64,000 nucleotides of DNA from Ktedonobacter sp. SOSP1-85 (GTDB lineage Bacteria; Chloroflexota; Ktedonobacteria; Ktedonobacterales; Ktedonobacteraceae), in assembly GCF_016587415.1 (NCBI RefSeq), contig NZ_BNJI01000001.1, positions 6,239,501 through 6,303,500 of the forward strand, given 5' to 3'. The notes under the pieces were generated by a model. The model worked only from the letters and a program-made list of their open reading frames with translations, was not told the origin of the DNA and ran no database searches. Positions 35,723-43,651 of the stretch are shown here, piece by piece. A program made the translations under genes and the position numbers. Positions within the stretch are counted from its first letter, which is position 1. Every line of letters begins with the position of its first letter.

Positions 35723-37505
35723 CGGGCTTTAGCCCGCCGCAAGCTGTGCCGTTTCAACGGCGGCAGTGAGGCGTGTCCCGGCTTTAGCCCTTGCATAGCA
35801 CAACGTAGAACGTATGTTTGACACCTCCAACGCATTGGAGTATACTCTACAAGAGACACAATATATTTTTTGAGAGAAACAGACGAAACATGGCAAAAGC
35901 CACGAAAACCATCAGGCAAGCGTTGCAGTATCCACCCCAGTTCGCCCACGCTTTTACAGAGCATCAGGCGCTCTACAACCGTGTCGTGACCTTCTACTTT
36001 GAGGTCATCCAGGCCCATGAGGGCCTCCTCTCTCTCAAGAACAAGCAGGCCCTCACCGCCCTGGAGCACCTCACCCATGCGACGGAGAAGAACCCTCATC
36101 CCCTTGTGCCCCTCTCCGATCTCGCTCCAGATCTCCCCGCGATGTTCCGACGCGCCGCCATCAATGCAGCCCTTGGCTCCGCTCGCGCCTTTTTCTCCTC
36201 GCTCAACACATGGCGCGTTCGCAAAGAAAGGCACGAGGCCAAACCATGCAAAAAGGGCAAGAAGAAGCTGCCGTTCAGAGAGCGCCCACCGGTCCCGCCG
36301 CGCACCTGGAACCGATCCGCGCCCTTCTACGCGGGCTTGTGGAAAGAACGCACGGGCCACTCCATCATGCTCAAAGTGTGGACTGGCTCGTGCTGGTCCT
36401 GGCTCAAAATAGGGACGCTTCCTCGCGATCTTCCCGAGGGGTATGCCCTTGCAAGCCCGTCCCTGGTTTGCAAGGGCAACCGCTGGTGGTTGCATACTCC
36501 CATCGAGAAAGCGTTGGAGGCCCCCGCCAAAGTGGTTGAACAGATCGCCTCCACGCAAACCCGTCTCTGCGCGGTCGATGTCAACCTCGACCAGCATCTC
36601 GCCGTGTGCACCGTTCAGACCGTCGAAGGCACCATCCTGGCCACTTCTTTCATTGGAAATGGCACAGCGATAGCGGGCTTTAGGAAGCGATTGCTCGGAC
36701 GAATTGCACGCAACCGATCTCAGACAGGCATCATTGCCCAAGGGGAACAGGACAATGTGGCTCTCTGGCGCAAGATCAGGCATGTCGATGAGCACATCGC
36801 GCACCAGGTGAGCGCCCGCATTGTCCAGTTCGCCATCGAGCAGCAAGCCAGCATCCTGGTCTTCGAGCATCTGGGCAACCTGCGCCCGGAAAAAGGGAGG
36901 TATTCGCGCCGCAGCAACCTCAAACGCGCCTACTGGATGAAAGGGCGCATCTTCAAGTACTCGAAGTACAAGGCGTGGAATGCAGATGGTATCATCACGT
37001 GCCGTGTCAATCCGCGCCATACGAGCCGGGAATGCCATCGCTGTCAGGCGCCCGTCATTCGCTATAATGAGAGCGAGCCGGTTGAGGGATACACGCCCGG
37101 AGCGCCACTGTGTCTGTGCCCACGATGCCAGATGCACACCCATGCTGACCGCAATGCCAGTCTGAGAATCGGGCAGCGCTTGCTTGAGCGCACGCAAGAA
37201 CCCTTGAAGGAAAAGCCACATGCTCGTTCGCGACGTGCGACGAGGGGGTCGAAAGACCCAGGTGTTGGGATCTCCCAGGATGCCGAACGCGAAGGGCAAC
37301 CATCTATTGCTCAAGCCAGGCAAGGAGATCACGCCAACGGGTCTGGCACCACCCAGAGGGGATTGCGCCGGATGGGTGCGCGCCTCTCCGATATAGCGAC
37401 CACATTACGCCTCCATTTTGAGTAGTCCCTACGGGACAGGTCTCACGCAGGCGCGTACGGTGCTGTGTCAGAAGCTGCTGGGCTTGAGCCCATGCGGAGT
37501 GTCAC
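35723..37505 (+). mobile_element. IS200/IS605-type TnpB-only element
   Basis: About 1.8 kb inserted in the NhaP gene. The left end has a hairpin built on GGGCTTTAGCCC near 35730 and a related CGGCTTTAGCCC near 35780. The right end has short hairpins (around GTCCCTACGGGAC after the stop, and GGGCTTGAGCCC at 37480) and finishes near GGAGTGTCA at 37496-37504, the same string that ends the TnpB remnant at 43562. No tnpA is present, so movement would need a TnpA in trans. The 3' region is where such elements encode their guide RNA. Boundaries are approximate. Confidence 0.75.
35890..37425 (+). CDS. tnpB: TnpB RNA-guided endonuclease (OrfB), apparently intact
   Basis: Protein of 511 aa. RuvC-like active site is complete: Asp about 230 in CAVDVNLDQHLAV, Glu about 326 in ILVFEHLGNL, Asp about 420 in HTHADRNASL. 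A zinc ribbon is formed by CHRC (about 382-385) and CPRC (about 410-413). The N-terminal wedge-like part begins MAKATKTIRQALQYPP. ATG 35890 is chosen over 35818 by this family start. TnpB proteins cut DNA with a guide RNA made from the element's right end and help the element persist. A 618-aa open frame on the opposite strand is antisense and not a gene. Confidence 0.9.
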   Translation: MAKATKTIRQALQYPPQFAHAFTEHQALYNRVVTFYFEVIQAHEGLLSLKNKQALTALEHLTHATEKNPHPLVPLSDLAPDLPAMFRRAAINAALGSARAFFSSLNTWRVRKERHEAKPCKKGKKKLPFRERPPVPPRTWNRSAPFYAGLWKERTGHSIMLKVWTGSCWSWLKIGTLPRDLPEGYALASPSLVCKGNRWWLHTPIEKALEAPAKVVEQIASTQTRLCAVDVNLDQHLAVCTVQTVEGTILATSFIGNGTAIAGFRKRLLGRIARNRSQTGIIAQGEQDNVALWRKIRHVDEHIAHQVSARIVQFAIEQQASILVFEHLGNLRPEKGRYSRRSNLKRAYWMKGRIFKYSKYKAWNADGIITCRVNPRHTSRECHRCQAPVIRYNESEPVEGYTPGAPLCLCPRCQMHTHADRNASLRIGQRLLERTQEPLKEKPHARSRRATRGSKDPGVGISQDAEREGQPSIAQARQGDHANGSGTTQRGLRRMGARLSDIATTLRLHFE

Positions 37506-37586
37506 ACAACGTTTTTTCTCGTAATGTTGACGATTTGAAGAGCTATTTGTTCAAGCACATCTTTGCCATTGGAAAGAGAAAAACCG

Positions 37587-37706
37587 ATGAAAACGCTTGC
37601 TCAGACAGAGAAGGGGTCGATTGAATACCGCATGGTGGGTCAAGGCCCAACAGTGATTGTGCTATGGAGGCCTGCCCCCTTGCAAAACATTGCTATACGG
37701 GAATGA
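37587..37706 (+). pseudogene. N-terminal fragment of an alpha/beta hydrolase
   Basis: ATG 37587 opens 39 codons, MKTLAQTEKGSIEYRMVGQG then PTVIVL, the first strands of an alpha/beta hydrolase, where HGGP with the oxyanion hole should follow. Instead the frame goes WRPAPLQ and stops at 37706. The rest of the enzyme is missing. Confidence 0.6.
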
Positions 37707-37726
37707 CTGTGCGTACCAAAGTGATG

Positions 37727-38182
37727 CTATGAGCGCAGATATTGAGCCAGATCTGCCAGGTCTTGATCATCGGCGCGCTTGTAATCATGAGATGCAATAT
37801 ACCCCTCGTACACCGTAAAATACTTGTCCTGGGGAACGCTTAGTCGCTGCCAGGATGTCAGATGCCCTGTTCCATGCATTGGAACGAGCTTGGCATGCAG
37901 GTGATCTACTCCAAAGCCTTCCAGGATCAGTCCAGTTCGCCCAACATCAACAAACTTGCCATCCAGGAGCAAAGCAACCTGTTTCGCAGCCAGGATGAAT
38001 TTCTGTAGCACTCCATCCTCCGCCTGGAAGGCATAGCTAGAAATGTGTACCTTGGGAATAACGACTGAAAAGCCCTTTGTATTGGGGAAGATAGAGAGGA
38101 AGGCCAGATGTTCATCATCTTCCCATATCAGGTGACAGGGCGCTTCACCACGGACAATCTGGCAAAACACGCATGCTTCCAT
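37727..38182 (-). CDS. HIT-family nucleotide hydrolase/transferase
   Basis: Protein of 151 aa. It starts MEACVFCQIVRGEAPCHLIW, has VVIPKVHISS in the middle and the histidine triad region GVDHLHAKLVPMHGT (about 99-113). The canonical HxHxH is reduced to DHLHAK, with the catalytic His kept, as in several bacterial HIT proteins. Expected substrates are dinucleotides or AMP-linked compounds. ATG 38182 with AAAGGA nine nt upstream is chosen over in-frame codons up to 38236. Confidence 0.88.
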   Translation of the reverse strand: MEACVFCQIVRGEAPCHLIWEDDEHLAFLSIFPNTKGFSVVIPKVHISSYAFQAEDGVLQKFILAAKQVALLLDGKFVDVGRTGLILEGFGVDHLHAKLVPMHGTGHLTSWQRLSVPQDKYFTVYEGYIASHDYKRADDQDLADLAQYLRS

Positions 38183-38372
38183 CGCACCAGTTCCTTTCAT
38201 CACAAGCAGACTCAGGCAGTTCTTTGACATCGCCATAAGGTCTGTTCAACTGTTCCTGTCCAAGCACTAAAGAAAGAGCCATGCTATGGAGTATACTCGA
38301 AGTATATAGACAACATGCTGGCAATGGAGTTCGCCATGCCAAGAAACTATCCATCCCTAAAAGGTGCTATGC

Positions 38373-38421
38373 TATGAGGAGGGACCTGTTTGTCACTAAG
38401 GCAAACAGGTCCCTCCTCATA
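38373..38421. terminator. 20-bp hairpin terminator
   Basis: Perfect 20-bp stem (38373-38392 with 38402-38421), 9-nt loop, 25 nt beyond the stop of the Acg-type nitroreductase gene on the minus strand. Confidence 0.8.
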
Positions 38422-38446
38422 TATTAAACGCGAGAACCTGAGCTAC

Positions 38447-39466
38447 TCATGGCTCCTGCGTGAGCACCATATCCGTCATGGCGCGGCGCGGCGTGGGAGT
38501 AGCGGAGAATGTATACCCCATGCGCATAATCATTTGTGGATAGTCGGATGGCCCTAAAAGCGTTTGTAGCCGTGTGCGTAGCTCTGGTATCTCCAGGGGC
38601 TGGTTGAAAAACGAGGCCTGGATCCCCTCTGCACATGCTGTCAGCAAGACTCGCTCCAGGGCCTCGCCTGCCAGCAACCAGTCCAGCGACGAGTCGCCAA
38701 AGGTTCCCAGGATCGCTAATGCAGGGGCTTGCTGCAAGGCATGCTGTATTTTGTTCTCCTCACTGTGGCTGAGATTCAGTGTTCGCACCCAGAAGGGATG
38801 ACCTTCTCCGCGTGGGTGAGCCGAGATAGGCATACCATCGGGGGCAGAGGCTGGTCGTAACCACTGCGCCAGCTCAGCGCGAAAGTCCTTATGGGCCCAT
38901 TGTTGGCGATCTCCTTCCAGGATAAACTCCATGAGGCGCTGGCGCAACCCTCCCTCCACAAATCGTATCCAGGTTCCTTCCTGACCTGCTTGCTTGATAA
39001 AATTGTCAAGGGATGAGCGTGGTATGGGCTTAGGGGAGACCTCCCCGCGATACGTGTGGCGCCATGGCAGCGCATGAAAGAGGCGCCGATCCTCTTCGTT
39101 TGGCTCGTAAGAAGAGATGACCGTCATTCTGGCAACCAGATTGGCGCATTGTGGGTCGGGGAGAAACGTGAGCGTCTCCTGTAAGCCAAAGTAGCGTAAC
39201 GCCACGCGTATGTTCATACAGGCGGCCCCACAACTGATCAGGACCTCGCGTCCCTGGGGATCAGCAATTGGCAGGCGACGCTTGAGGTCGGCATAGACCT
39301 CAAGCGTTTTATTATGCACCTGGAAGAGCCAGGGCTGAATGTTATATTCGGAGGGAGCCAGGGCTGCATAGTGTAGGATGAACTGGAGTTTTTCCGCGAT
39401 TGACCCCTCACGAGGAAAAGCTCCTTCTTGCATTGTGGGAGCAGCAGATGTATCAGACGTGTCCAT
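38447..39466 (-). CDS. Acg-type (Rv2032-like) nitroreductase-fold protein
   Basis: Protein of 339 aa of the Acg family: two nitroreductase-like halves in one chain, with AALAPSEYNIQPWLF near the N-terminus, LISCGAACMNIRVALRYFG (about 75), and late DWLLAGEALERVLLTACAEG. In mycobacteria Acg sequesters FMN, lacks reductase activity and belongs to the DosR dormancy regulon. It follows the cyclic-nucleotide-binding protein gene by 36 nt in the same direction, and universal stress protein genes surround the pair, so a role in redox or dormancy stress is likely. Confidence 0.85.
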   Translation of the reverse strand: MDTSDTSAAPTMQEGAFPREGSIAEKLQFILHYAALAPSEYNIQPWLFQVHNKTLEVYADLKRRLPIADPQGREVLISCGAACMNIRVALRYFGLQETLTFLPDPQCANLVARMTVISSYEPNEEDRRLFHALPWRHTYRGEVSPKPIPRSSLDNFIKQAGQEGTWIRFVEGGLRQRLMEFILEGDRQQWAHKDFRAELAQWLRPASAPDGMPISAHPRGEGHPFWVRTLNLSHSEENKIQHALQQAPALAILGTFGDSSLDWLLAGEALERVLLTACAEGIQASFFNQPLEIPELRTRLQTLLGPSDYPQMIMRMGYTFSATPTPRRAMTDMVLTQEP

Positions 39467-39502
39467 AAGTTGTTCCTCTCTGGCGGTGATAGCACAATGC
39501 CA

Positions 39503-39994
39503 TTACCGCATAACGAGTTCTTTCTCTTGAAAACACAACATATTACACCCTCCCGGCTTGCGGCGTTCGCTGCGTGCCTCCAACCTGTTGAGCAAGATGC
39601 GTGTGAAGCGATCCAATAAGGCAAAGCCAAAATGCAGATCGTCCTGAGCCTCGTGCCGCAAGCACTCTCCATCGAGTGCAATGATTTCAGCAGATGTAAG
39701 TGCATACGCGTGAAAAGACCAGCGATAAGGGGGTATAAGCCAGCCCCAGCCAAGAATGTCACCAGGGCCAAGTGTCTCGAAAGGTGCTGAACTGTGTGGC
39801 GGCACATCTAGCTCCAGTATGACTTTTCCCTGAGTGATGAGATAAAGATGGGTAGCAGGATCGCCGCTCTGAAAGATGTGCGTGCCGGCATCATATGTTT
39901 GCATTACCCCGCAATCGCTCATCATTCGTACATATCGTTGCTCCATATGTTCGAGAAACGGCTGTTTAGCCAGTATAGAAGTATGTACGCTCAT
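39503..39994 (-). CDS. Stand-alone cyclic-nucleotide-binding domain protein
   Basis: Protein of 163 aa made of one CRP-type cNMP beta-barrel (about 15-130): FQSGDPATHLYLITQGKVIL, the phosphate-binding loop in altered form (FETLGPGDILGWGWLIPP), and a C-terminal helix. There is no helix-turn-helix, so it is not a transcription factor itself. ATG 39994 is set by AGGAGG seven nt upstream. It is co-directional with and 36 nt before the Acg-type gene. It may couple cyclic nucleotide or redox level to that protein. Confidence 0.85.
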   Translation of the reverse strand: MSVHTSILAKQPFLEHMEQRYVRMMSDCGVMQTYDAGTHIFQSGDPATHLYLITQGKVILELDVPPHSSAPFETLGPGDILGWGWLIPPYRWSFHAYALTSAEIIALDGECLRHEAQDDLHFGFALLDRFTRILLNRLEARSERRKPGGCNMLCFQEKELVMR

Positions 39995-40205
39995 ACCTAT
40001 TCCTCCTGACATCCAGTTACAAGAAGGGTTGTCTCAAAACAATTACTTCTAGACGTTGTCATCATCCCTGACAGTCCTACTGTAAAGCGTAGCAGGAACG
40101 GCTCTCATAGACCTCTCAAAGGTGGCCTGGCTGACACGACCTTCTCACATTAGTGCATCTTCCCTGGCATTCGTCGAGTAAGCGGTTCTAAGACCTGGCT
40201 AAGAC

Positions 40206-41027
40206 TTAGAATAGACGGGGCATCGAGCGCTCTTTGTGCTTAGATGTATCCTTCCCGTTTTGCGTAATGGGTCTGGTAATGAGTACCGGACACTTTGTGG
40301 TACTGAGAACCTTTTCAGCGATGCTTCCTAGCAGGACGTGCTGGACTCCGCTTCGGCCATGTGTTGTCATGGCAATCAAGTTGGCGTACTCACCCTCAAT
40401 GAGACTTTGAGTGTGCTCCACGTGCTGAACAATGGCTGAGCCAATGTCGGTAGCGCCTAGAACAGAGGTGGTAAACAGTACATGCTGAGAGGCGAGAAGA
40501 CTCTGTTTGAGGCGCGCGATGACCGTTTGCAGATAGTCTTCAGCTGCTAGCATCGCCTTTTCCACCTGTTGGTGTCTCCATTTGCTGTTGGTCACGCGTG
40601 GAAGAGCGACAGCCTGGACGAGATGGAGTTCCCATGGTGTCGTGGAACAAAGTAGAGCGGCAAACTGGAGTGCTGGCTCTAGAGCACTCTCGGCTAGTTT
40701 CGAGCCGTCCAGGGGAATGGTGATGCGCCAGGATGGGGTTGTGGGGAATACGGATGGACGTCCATGCGCATTAAGAATCAGGATAGGGATGAGACTGCGG
40801 CGTGTGAGTCGGCGTGCGACACTGCCTAACACCCAGCTTGCCAGACATGTTTTCCCTCGGCTGCATAGCACAATCATATCGGCCTGCTCCAGGCGTGCAG
40901 CAGATTCGATGGCTGGAGTTGTAGCACCCAGCTCGATATCTGTTTCAAGCGGAATGCCCGCCAGTTCAGTGGTGTACATTACGTATCTATAACGGCCCTT
41001 GCCCCTCAGTTCACAAACCTTTCTCAA
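40206..41027 (-). CDS. Universal stress protein, tandem USP with truncated first domain
   Basis: Protein of up to 273 aa. The second USP domain is complete (ITIPLDGSKLAESAL, then THGRSGVQHVLLGSIAEKVL and PVLITRP). The first domain keeps only its C-terminal half (ADMIVLCSRGK, SWVLGSVARRLTRRSLIPIL) and lacks the PLDGS start strand seen in the 345-aa paralogue at 41832-42869. The only start candidates are TTG 41027 and ATG 40979, both poorly supported by ribosome sites. It may be a functional one-and-a-half-domain protein or a 5'-truncated gene. Confidence 0.75.
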   Translation of the reverse strand: MRKVCELRGKGRYRYVMYTTELAGIPLETDIELGATTPAIESAARLEQADMIVLCSRGKTCLASWVLGSVARRLTRRSLIPILILNAHGRPSVFPTTPSWRITIPLDGSKLAESALEPALQFAALLCSTTPWELHLVQAVALPRVTNSKWRHQQVEKAMLAAEDYLQTVIARLKQSLLASQHVLFTTSVLGATDIGSAIVQHVEHTQSLIEGEYANLIAMTTHGRSGVQHVLLGSIAEKVLSTTKCPVLITRPITQNGKDTSKHKERSMPRLF

Positions 41028-41177
41028 ATCGTAACCAGAAGCTCAGCTTCCTTATTGTTATGTGCTTGAGAGAGAGAGAGGCGGATGCGAGACCCGTTCG
41101 TGAGCTTCATGCAGTATGAAAGTAATAGAAATCCAGTGAAGTTATTGTAGCTATGAGAAGGAGAGAAGGTGTTTGTC

Positions 41178-41429
41178 ATGAAGAGCACAGATTTCTCTTG
41201 CGCTATCGCTACTGACCTGGTGCCACCAGGACGTTGTTGTGAATGGTGCGGCAAACCAGCAGAACACCATCTGACGGCTATGGGAGGGCAACGTCATAAT
41301 CAGGGTGGCTTTTTCTGCGCTAGCTGTGGTCAGGAATTTGCGCTACTGATCTGCGCTACCCTGCAACCTTTTCTGCCCATTCAGCGCTTTGTCTATCCAA
41401 CATTTGTGTCCTACGCGTTAAATGGATAA
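41178..41429 (+). CDS. Small zinc-ribbon-like protein
   Basis: Protein of 83 aa with two Cys pairs, CCEWCGKP and FFCASCGQEF, spaced by 20 residues with two His between, a likely zinc ribbon. The C-terminal third is hydrophobic/aromatic. ATG 41178 lies eight nt after GAGAAGG. No family recognised. Located divergently between two universal stress protein genes. Confidence 0.65.
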   Translation: MKSTDFSCAIATDLVPPGRCCEWCGKPAEHHLTAMGGQRHNQGGFFCASCGQEFALLICATLQPFLPIQRFVYPTFVSYALNG

Positions 41430-41785
41430 ATTCCTGACGTAGAGCATGGGTATCTGCAATCACAAATGTATCAAAGTAGAGCTTCTAGTATCACGACTTC
41501 CTTCCACAAGTTGGTTGGAATGGTGATCGCTTTGAGCAAAGTCTTTTCTCTGCTTGTGATCCCATCGTGAGCATAGGATCCTATGCTGGTATTAGGAAGA
41601 AAGTATTGATGTTGGTGTAAGCACGACTTGCAGTTTGAGTGGATCGCATGCACATATCTCCCGTCCGCGATGTGTGAAAGAGCAGCACCAATACCAACCA
41701 TCTAGCAGCATCTATGAGCTGAGAAAAGGGGGATTGCAATGACACTCTATGAACCACTCAACATCTTTTGTGGGCTTAAAGGAAG
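41430..41785. other. Intergenic region
   Basis: About 355 nt. It contains the short palindrome ATAGGATCCTAT near 41574; open frames lack gene features. No gene recognised. Confidence 0.4.
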
Positions 41786-41823
41786 AAAGGCGGTAGAGCC
41801 TGATTTCAGGCTCTACCGCCTTT
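41786..41823. terminator. 18-bp hairpin terminator
   Basis: Perfect 18-bp stem (41786-41803 with 41806-41823) with A and T ends, just beyond the stop of the minus-strand universal stress protein gene. Confidence 0.88.
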
Positions 41824-41831
41824 TACTAGCA

Positions 41832-42869
41832 CTAGAACAATCCCACAAATGGTTGTTGCCATTCCTCTTGCATTTTCCCGTTTTTCGCGTCTACTTCGTG
41901 AAATCCGTGGAAACCTGAATGCATCTTGCGTATGCTTGTTGGCCGTACGATGAACAGTGGTCGTTTGGCTTCTGAGAGCACACGCTCTGTAATGCTCCCC
42001 ATCGCCCAGCGAGCCAGGCCTTTACGCCCATGAGTTGCCATTGCAATACATTCACAGCCAGGGATGTTCTGGTCTGCCAGATGCCCCTTTGCACTGGCGT
42101 CGAGGATGGCCTGAGCAACCTCGATATCACAATGCAGTGATGAGGTGAGGTGCAGATGCAGCGTTGGCGGACACTCACGTAGCAGCCTTTCTTCAAGCTC
42201 TTTCAGGTAACGCTGGGCCTCGTGCATCAGAGGAGACTCCTCTTTATCCGTTATGTCATACTGCACAAAGAGAGGAAGAACGCACAAGAGATGAAGTGCC
42301 GCAGTGTCGGAGGGCGAGAAGGCATGACTCAATTCAATTGCTGGTTGCAATGCCTCTTCGGCCAACTCTGATCCATCCAGAGGGACGAGGACTGACATCC
42401 CCCGGCTTGTCGAGAACAGATCAAGGGCATCCTCTTCACGGAAAATCAGGACAGGGACCAGGCTATGGCGCGCAATCTTCTGAGCAACGCTTCCCAGCAG
42501 CCAGCGTTTTGCCTCTCCTTTGCCATGACGGCACATAACAATCAGGTCCCCCTCCTCTTGTTGGGCATACTCCAAAATCACAGTCGCGGGATCGCCCTGG
42601 ACAACACTGGTGCTCACTCCAAGACCTTCTAAACAGGGAAAGGTTAAAACATGATTGAGGTAATCTTGTGCCTCTTTCTGTTCGGCTTCTATGGCATCAG
42701 CCAGAATCATCGTTGTATCAGCTGAGATCCAGGCATACTCCATAGGCAGCATGGTTGCACGTACCAGGAAGAGCGATCCTCCTGTCGACCTCGCCAGGTG
42801 TGCCGCAGGTAGCAAAGCCCCTTCCGCTCGCGTTGAACCATCTAGTGGAACAATAATGCGTCTCATCAT
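41832..42869 (-). CDS. Universal stress protein, two USP domains
   Basis: Protein of 345 aa. Domain 1: RRIIVPLDGSTRAEGAL, ADTT, then RHGKGEAKRWLLGSVAQKIA. Domain 2: VLVPLDGSELAEEAL, then THGRKGLARWAMGSITERVL and PLFIVRP. Both carry the ATP-binding G-2x-G-9x-G-S/T pattern. A C-terminal extension of about 30 residues ends EEWQQPFVGLF, shared with the gene at the right window edge. Such proteins bind ATP and help survival during starvation or hypoxia. Single gene with its own terminator. Confidence 0.93.
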   Translation of the reverse strand: MMRRIIVPLDGSTRAEGALLPAAHLARSTGGSLFLVRATMLPMEYAWISADTTMILADAIEAEQKEAQDYLNHVLTFPCLEGLGVSTSVVQGDPATVILEYAQQEEGDLIVMCRHGKGEAKRWLLGSVAQKIARHSLVPVLIFREEDALDLFSTSRGMSVLVPLDGSELAEEALQPAIELSHAFSPSDTAALHLLCVLPLFVQYDITDKEESPLMHEAQRYLKELEERLLRECPPTLHLHLTSSLHCDIEVAQAILDASAKGHLADQNIPGCECIAMATHGRKGLARWAMGSITERVLSEAKRPLFIVRPTSIRKMHSGFHGFHEVDAKNGKMQEEWQQPFVGLF

Positions 42870-43108
42870 AAGACAACTCCTTCTTCATTATCGAGGAATG
42901 CGCCTGCCTACGCTATGGCGCAGTACGGCTCACTCCCTTTACTTTCGGCCAGGACCACGATGACCATCAGCATAAAGTAGCTATCCTACCGAGGAGTATG
43001 TTTCTCCGCCGTCTTTAACAAGCATAGACTGGCATATTCACCACCTTGTCACAGGACATCTCTTCCTCCACACAAAACCATCACAAGGAATATTCCTAAA
43101 CAGGCTCG
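42870..43108. other. Intergenic region
   Basis: About 240 nt upstream of the universal stress protein gene; promoter space, nothing distinctive recognised. Confidence 0.4.
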
Positions 43109-43429
43109 CTACATGACGCAGGACACCAGATGGCACACAAAGAGCAACCTCTTGTTGGGGCGGTTGTCCTCAGAGGTATGGCCACATCTGGGACACGCCT
43201 GACCGGTGTGGTAGGCATCCACCTTGATGGCCATGCTCCCCGAAAGCAGCGCCTTGTAGGCGATATACCCATGCAACTCGGCGAATGCCCACGAGGAGGC
43301 ATGCCGGTTGGCTCGCCGCTGCTTCTTGCTGGCCTTCTTTCCTCGCTTGCGCCTGGTTCGTTCGCGAATGTGGGTCAAGTCTTCCAGCCCGATGAGGCTC
43401 TGAAAAATCCCCTCCCGACTATAGGGCAT
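43109..43429 (-). pseudogene. TnpB C-terminal fragment
   Basis: About 106 codons: LIGLEDLTHIRERTRRKRGK, SWAFAELHGYIAYKALLSGS, the first zinc-ribbon pair ACPRCGHTSEDNRP and LLFVCHL. The second Cys pair and the last RuvC Asp are lost at the end (SCVM), and the N-terminal two thirds are absent. A dead IS605-type gene piece. Confidence 0.8.
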
Positions 43430-43529
43430 ATGGGAACTGATGCACCAGTGAGTGCATGAAACGCTTCTGGACAGGAAGACCGCTACTGACTCTCAGTAAT
43501 GGGAGTCAGTAAGTCGCCTGGATGAAAGA

Positions 43530-43562
43530 AGAATCCCCCTGGATTTATCCGGGGGAGTGTCA
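43530..43562 (+). mobile_element. Right end of a TnpB element
   Basis: Hairpin with CCCCC/GGGGG arms around TGGATTTATC followed by GGAGTGTCAA, typical of IS605-type right ends and sharing GGAGTGTCA with the intact element at 37496. It points the other way from the TnpB fragment beside it, so at least two decayed elements met here. Confidence 0.6.
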
Positions 43563-43596
43563 AATCGCTTGTAATTTCCTCCTTTTCTTTGTTATG

Positions 43597-43637
43597 ATTG
43601 CATCAATCTATTTTGATTTAAATAATATTGATGCAAT
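43597..43637 (+). promoter_or_regulatory. Probable ArsR operator
   Basis: A perfect 11-bp inverted repeat (ATTGCATCAAT and ATTGATGCAAT, 43597-43607 and 43627-43637) with a 19-bp spacer lies 14 nt before the ArsR-ArsC start. Inside it ATCAA and TTGAT (43602-43617) form the short dyad usual for ArsR-family operators, and AT-rich -10-like sequence overlaps the right arm. It fits autorepression. Confidence 0.65.
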
Positions 43638-43651
43638 AAAAGGAAGAATGC

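Noticed and set aside
35476..37332. 618-aa minus-strand open frame
   Set aside because: Most of it is antisense to tnpB and has no family features; only the last 81 codons (35476-35722) are real antiporter sequence.
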